DNA of 34,042 nucleotides from JASFUX01 sp050050115 (lineage in GTDB: Bacteria; Pseudomonadota; Alphaproteobacteria; Caulobacterales; Maricaulaceae): positions 1-34,042 of the forward strand of contig JASFUX010000006.1 in the NCBI GenBank assembly GCA_050050115.1, in the 5' to 3' direction. The translations under genes and the position numbers were made by a program. This document shows, one piece after another, positions 31,139 through 34,042 of the stretch; position 1 is the first letter of the stretch; every line of letters begins with the position of its first letter. Under the pieces are notes generated by a model. The model was given only the letters and a program-made list of their open reading frames with translations. It searched no databases and had not been told where the DNA came from.

Positions 31139-32686
31139 TCAATCCGCCGCATCCGAGCTCGCGTCCTCCCACATCGCTTCGTACTCGGGCCCGCGATCGA
31201 GCGGCGCGAAACCGCGGGCGGCGTAGAAGACCAGCGGGCGCGTCTTGCCGCCGCCGAGGTCGATTTCGGTCGAGCCGACCACTTCGATTGAAGCGAAGTC
31301 CGCGGCGATCTTGTCGCGGTCGTGCTCGCGCTCGGAGACGACCAGCACCGGCTGACCGCCGGGCGCGGCGTCCGCTGTTGTGATCGGCGCGATGCTCTCG
31401 GCATGGCTGACCGGGCCGCCGAACCGCAGCCACATGCGCAAGGGCAGGGGCTCGTCCCGCGCATAGTATTCGATCCCGTGAAACAGCAGCCGGTTGTCGA
31501 CCATCACGGCCGTATAGGGCTGCCCGCTGTCGCCGCGCTCATAGACCTCGCGCACTTCGGCGGTCGTCTCCGGCCAGCCGCGGGCCCGCTTGAAGGCGTT
31601 CGCCAAGCCGACCGAGTCGGCGAAAGCCGGCGCGATCGCGGCGGTTGCGAACACGCCGCCGACCACGACATGCAATCCGACCGCCGCGGCGAGCCAGGCG
31701 CGTCGTCCCGACTGCAGCGCCCACGTGACGACCAGCAGCGTGCCGGCGATGTAAGCCGAGGCCGCCCAGTTGGCGTGCGCCCGGCTGATGAAGGCCTGGA
31801 ACATCACCACCAGCAGCGGCGGCGCGATGAAGGCGGCGAGGAACAATCCATCCGCGCCCAAACCGCTCGTCCGCCGCGCAACCGCGATCAGCGCCCAGAC
31901 GAGGAGCACGAAGGTGATCGGACCGAAGACCGCCATCTGATCGAGGAGGAACTGTCCCAGTTCGTCGAAATGCAGGTTCGCCGCCTCCCAGCGGGCGTTC
32001 GCCGCCGTGTGCGAGACCGTCGCGAAGTCGTGCTGCGCATTCCAGATGAGGTTGGGCGCGATCCCGACGAGAGCGACCGCGACGGCGGCCGATCCAACCG
32101 GTTTGAGGAGCGCCTTGCGGGCTGCGCCGTTCAACAGCGCCAGCGCCGCAAGGCCCGCGAGGAAGAAAAGGATAGCGTACTTCGCAAGGAACCCCAGGCC
32201 GATGAAAGCGCCCAGCGTCAGCGCCCGCGCCAGGCTTTGACGTTCGAGATAACGGTCGAGCGCCCAAAGCGCGCCGGCCCAGATCGGCAGCAGCAACGCG
32301 TCGGTCGAGATCACGCCCGACGAGAGCCAGATCGCCGGCAGGGTCAGATAGACAATCCCCGACCAGAACGCTGCTTCGACGCCCCAGCGCCGCCGCGCGA
32401 ACGCCAGCAGGAAGGCCGCGCCCGCCGCGTGCGCGAGCGGAGAGGCGAGCCGGATCGCCCACTCGGCCTCGCCGAAGAGCCCGGTGGTAAGCGCTATCGT
32501 CCAGGCGATCAGCGGCGGCTTGGAGAAGTAGCCCAGCTCGAGCGACTGTGACCACGACCAATACTGCGCTTCATCACCATGCAGATTGACTGGGGAGAGC
32601 AGCAGGCCGGCGACCCGCAGAACGGTCAGCCCCGCGATCAAGCCCCACGCGAGGCGCATGCCGGCGATCTGCGCCAGAGCCTGCAT
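31139..32686 (-). CDS. GT39-family glycosyltransferase (ArnT/PMT-like)
   Basis: A 515-residue inner-membrane glycosyltransferase of the GT39/ArnT type, which transfers a sugar from a polyprenyl-phosphate donor on the outer face. The first periplasmic loop has NLHGDEAQYWSWSQSLELGY, with the Asp-Glu pair that is catalytic in this family, followed by KPPLIAW, which is also typical. About ten to twelve hydrophobic helices follow, then a soluble C-terminal domain of about 150 residues. The acceptor is unknown; lipid A or a protein are options. ATG 32686 has GGGGAGGAA about nine bases upstream; the frame stays open further but that part looks non-coding. The gene is divergent from speD. Confidence 0.87.
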   Translation of the reverse strand: MQALAQIAGMRLAWGLIAGLTVLRVAGLLLSPVNLHGDEAQYWSWSQSLELGYFSKPPLIAWTIALTTGLFGEAEWAIRLASPLAHAAGAAFLLAFARRRWGVEAAFWSGIVYLTLPAIWLSSGVISTDALLLPIWAGALWALDRYLERQSLARALTLGAFIGLGFLAKYAILFFLAGLAALALLNGAARKALLKPVGSAAVAVALVGIAPNLIWNAQHDFATVSHTAANARWEAANLHFDELGQFLLDQMAVFGPITFVLLVWALIAVARRTSGLGADGLFLAAFIAPPLLVVMFQAFISRAHANWAASAYIAGTLLVVTWALQSGRRAWLAAAVGLHVVVGGVFATAAIAPAFADSVGLANAFKRARGWPETTAEVREVYERGDSGQPYTAVMVDNRLLFHGIEYYARDEPLPLRMWLRFGGPVSHAESIAPITTADAAPGGQPVLVVSEREHDRDKIAADFASIEVVGSTEIDLGGGKTRPLVFYAARGFAPLDRGPEYEAMWEDASSDAAD

Positions 32687-32901
32687 TGTCGCGTTCCTCC
32701 CCTCCGCGGCGGGCTGTCGTTTCCTCGCTGGCCGCTGCGCGCGCGTCCCGAACGGCGCTCGATCGCCGCCCTTCATCGTCGTTCGGGAGGATCGAAAAAG
32801 CATACGCTGTTCGCCGCGTTCGCCGATCCTGGATCGTTCGGCGCCACAAGGCAAAATTAATGTTGCGCGGGCAATCGGATTCTGAAACAACGCGCGCCGC
32901 A

Positions 32902-32924
32902 AAAGCCCCGATTTGGAGGGCTTT
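32902..32924 (+). promoter_or_regulatory. Hairpin in the speD leader
   Basis: AAAGCCC (32902-32908) and GGGCTTT (32918-32924) form a seven-pair stem with a nine-base loop, 22 bases before the speD ATG and just before its ribosome binding site GGGAGAGG. It might control translation. It does not match a SAM riboswitch I know. Confidence 0.35.
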
Positions 32925-32946
32925 GCTTGCAGCTTGGGAGAGGTCG

Positions 32947-33501
32947 ATGACCGACGCATTCCTGGGCCGCTCAGACGAAAGAGACGAGGCGGAACTCGAA
33001 CAGAGGTTCGCCGCGTCGGACTTTTCGTCTGGCGCGGCGGTAAACAACCACGCAGCCTCCAACCACTCTGATCCGGCGCCGCAGCATGGCGCTCCAAACG
33101 GCGGACGCGACGGCGAGCGGCTCGACTACTTCGTCGAACGCGACGGCGTCACTTTCGCCGGCTCCCACCTGATCGTCGATCTCTACGACGCTAGCCGCCT
33201 CGACGACGCCGCGTTCATCGAGAGCGCGCTCGTCGAAGCCGCCAAGACTGCGGGCGCGACGGTGCTGTCGTGCGACTTCCACACGTTCCAGCCGAACGGC
33301 GGCGTGTCGGGCGTGGTCGTGCTCGCCGAGAGCCACATCTCGATCCATACCTGGCCGGAGCGCGGCTTCGCGGCGCTCGACGTGTTCATGTGCGGGCAGT
33401 GCCTGCCGATGAAGACGCTCGACGTGTTCAAGGCCGCGTTCAGACCCTCCCGCCTCGGCGTCAACGAGATCCGCCGTGGCGTTGTCGAGTGGAACGGCTA
33501 G
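32947..33501 (+). CDS. speD: S-adenosylmethionine decarboxylase proenzyme
   Basis: A 184-residue pyruvoyl-dependent enzyme that decarboxylates SAM to give the aminopropyl donor for spermidine. The processing site lies in VLAESHISIHTWPE: self-cleavage before Ser129 makes the pyruvoyl group. His134 and Cys149 (VFMCGQ) are the other active residues. The core domain begins at about residue 72 (FAGSHLIVDLYDA), so there is an N-terminal extension of about 70 residues, much of it Asn-, His- and Ser-rich, and unlike the short start of typical SpeD. ATG 32947 follows GGGAGAGG. No speE is adjacent. Confidence 0.93.
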   Translation: MTDAFLGRSDERDEAELEQRFAASDFSSGAAVNNHAASNHSDPAPQHGAPNGGRDGERLDYFVERDGVTFAGSHLIVDLYDASRLDDAAFIESALVEAAKTAGATVLSCDFHTFQPNGGVSGVVVLAESHISIHTWPERGFAALDVFMCGQCLPMKTLDVFKAAFRPSRLGVNEIRRGVVEWNG

Positions 33502-33536
33502 GGTCGTTCTTCGGTCCAAGCGTTGCGGTCGTGTTT

Positions 33537-33564
33537 CGTCCTCCCTCGCAGGTGGGGGAGGACG
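33537..33564. repeat. Palindrome after speD, possible dispersed repeat or terminator
   Basis: CGTCCTCCC (33537-33545) and GGGAGGACG (33556-33564) form a nine-pair stem with a ten-base loop, 36 bases after the speD stop. The CTCCCTCGCAGGTGGGGGAG type of sequence is common between genes in high-GC alphaproteobacteria (from memory). A T-run is missing. Confidence 0.45.
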
Positions 33565-33640
33565 CTGATGCTTCCGCGCCGAATTGCAGCCTGACGCCGA
33601 GACGTGGATAAAGGGTGCTGGACCGAACGCGGGATCCGGC

Positions 33641-33964
33641 GTGACCACTTCTGACGATACATCCCAGACCCCTGCGACGGAGGCCTCTGCGACAGAGACC
33701 TCTGCGATGGGGCCCCCTGCGATGGGACCTACGAGGGCGCAGCTCGCCGCAGTGCTCGCTCCCGCGCTCTGCTATGGCGCGGCGACGATCGGGCTTGGCG
33801 TGCTGGCGCTCGCCGCGGGCGACGCGGCGGCCGCTGAGCAGGCGCGCGACCTGATCCGAGTGGCCGCGCCCGCCGCCTTCCTTGGCGCGCTCGTCGTCAG
33901 CGTCGTGCTGCTCATCGTCGACGCAGGTCGCCATGCGAAACGGGCGCGAAACGCCGGGCGATGA
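33641..33964 (+). CDS. Small membrane protein with repeated N-terminal segment
   Basis: A 107-residue protein of unknown function. The N-terminal 31 residues are low in complexity and contain four five-residue units (TEASA, TETSA, MGPPA, MGPTR) encoded by 15-base imperfect tandem repeats at 33678-33737. Two hydrophobic helices follow (LAAVLAPALCYGAATIGLGV and APAAFLGALVVSVVLLIVDA), separated by an acidic, Ala-rich loop, and a basic end (GRHAKRARNAGR). The start is uncertain: GTG 33641 has a weak GGGAT site, and TTG 33584 is an alternative giving 126 residues. No neighbour on the same strand links it to a pathway. Confidence 0.6.
   Translation: MTTSDDTSQTPATEASATETSAMGPPAMGPTRAQLAAVLAPALCYGAATIGLGVLALAAGDAAAAEQARDLIRVAAPAAFLGALVVSVVLLIVDAGRHAKRARNAGR
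33678..33737 (+). repeat. Tandem 15-base imperfect repeat within a small membrane-protein gene
   Basis: Four units of 15 bases (33678-33692, 33693-33707, 33708-33722, 33723-33737); the first three end in CTGCG, the last has diverged. Each unit encodes five residues, so a change in copy number would keep the reading frame. Confidence 0.55.
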
Positions 33965-34042
33965 CGCGTCCGCCCGCGCCTCATCCAACGCGCACGGAAG
34001 ATATCCACAAACGCTCACTCAAAGCATGACGGTCCGACGACG

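Noticed and set aside
32687..33097. N-terminal extension of the GT39 glycosyltransferase frame
   Set aside because: It crosses the divergent promoter region and part of speD; ATG 32686 has a strong ribosome binding site and starts next to the first membrane helix.

Overview
The window looks like chromosomal DNA of a high-GC, aerobic Gram-negative bacterium, most likely an alphaproteobacterium. The signs are Coq7-type ubiquinone hydroxylation, a TonB-dependent cobalamin receptor under a cobalamin riboswitch, DsbB, Tat and lipoprotein signals, several beta-oxidation genes, and strong G/C preference at third codon positions. I cannot fix the genus; a Caulobacterales/Maricaulales-like lineage is a guess. 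I see no phage genes, transposase, integrase or CRISPR array, so this is mainly housekeeping DNA with small accessory genes in between.

Layout. (1) 1-6265, plus strand: a fatty-acid oxidation cluster with the end of an acyl-CoA dehydrogenase, a hotdog thioesterase, a VOC protein, a thiolase, a glycine-zipper membrane peptide coupled to a cupin, a FadJ-type multifunctional protein and a small lipoprotein. (2) 6290-8616: cobalamin riboswitch and BtuB. (3) 8666-15863, mostly minus: an exported protein, a 51-codon exported ORF, a PYROXD2-like flavoprotein, a DUF2461 protein, an unrecognised basic protein on plus, an exported TPR-like protein, a 120-residue acidic protein, a Vsr endonuclease and an FAD monooxygenase. 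(4) 16174-18768, plus: an HNH protein, a small membrane protein and an MFS transporter. (5) 18776-20592, minus: a DedA/YqaA-type protein, then overlapping dsbB and coq7. (6) 20729-21790, plus: tRNA-Leu(CAA) with its own promoter, a palindromic repeat tract and a Tat-exported superoxide dismutase-like protein. (7) 21991-28236: a second FadB-like protein, and molybdenum-cofactor genes moaB, moaA and moaD scattered among an amino-acid racemase, a potassium channel and a membrane protein. (8) 28233-34042: an acyl-CoA synthetase coupled to moaD, a quinone oxidoreductase, a GT39 glycosyltransferase, S-adenosylmethionine decarboxylase and a small membrane protein.

How the genes fit together. The acyl-CoA synthetase, acyl-CoA dehydrogenase, two hydratase/dehydrogenase proteins and thiolase cover all steps of beta-oxidation. 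Coq7 supplies ubiquinone, which takes electrons from acyl-CoA dehydrogenase (through ETF) and from DsbB. BtuB imports cobalamin and is switched off by it. MoaA, MoaB and MoaD cover three steps of molybdopterin synthesis, while MoaC and MoaE are not in the window.

I did not find a clearly new multi-gene system. The best candidates for a second look are the Tat-exported SOD-like protein with replaced second-shell residues, the TTGA coupling of an acyl-CoA synthetase to moaD, the racemase with Asp in place of its first catalytic Cys, the potassium channel with a C-terminal zinc ribbon, the unrecognised gene at 12379-13176, and several palindromic repeats between genes.
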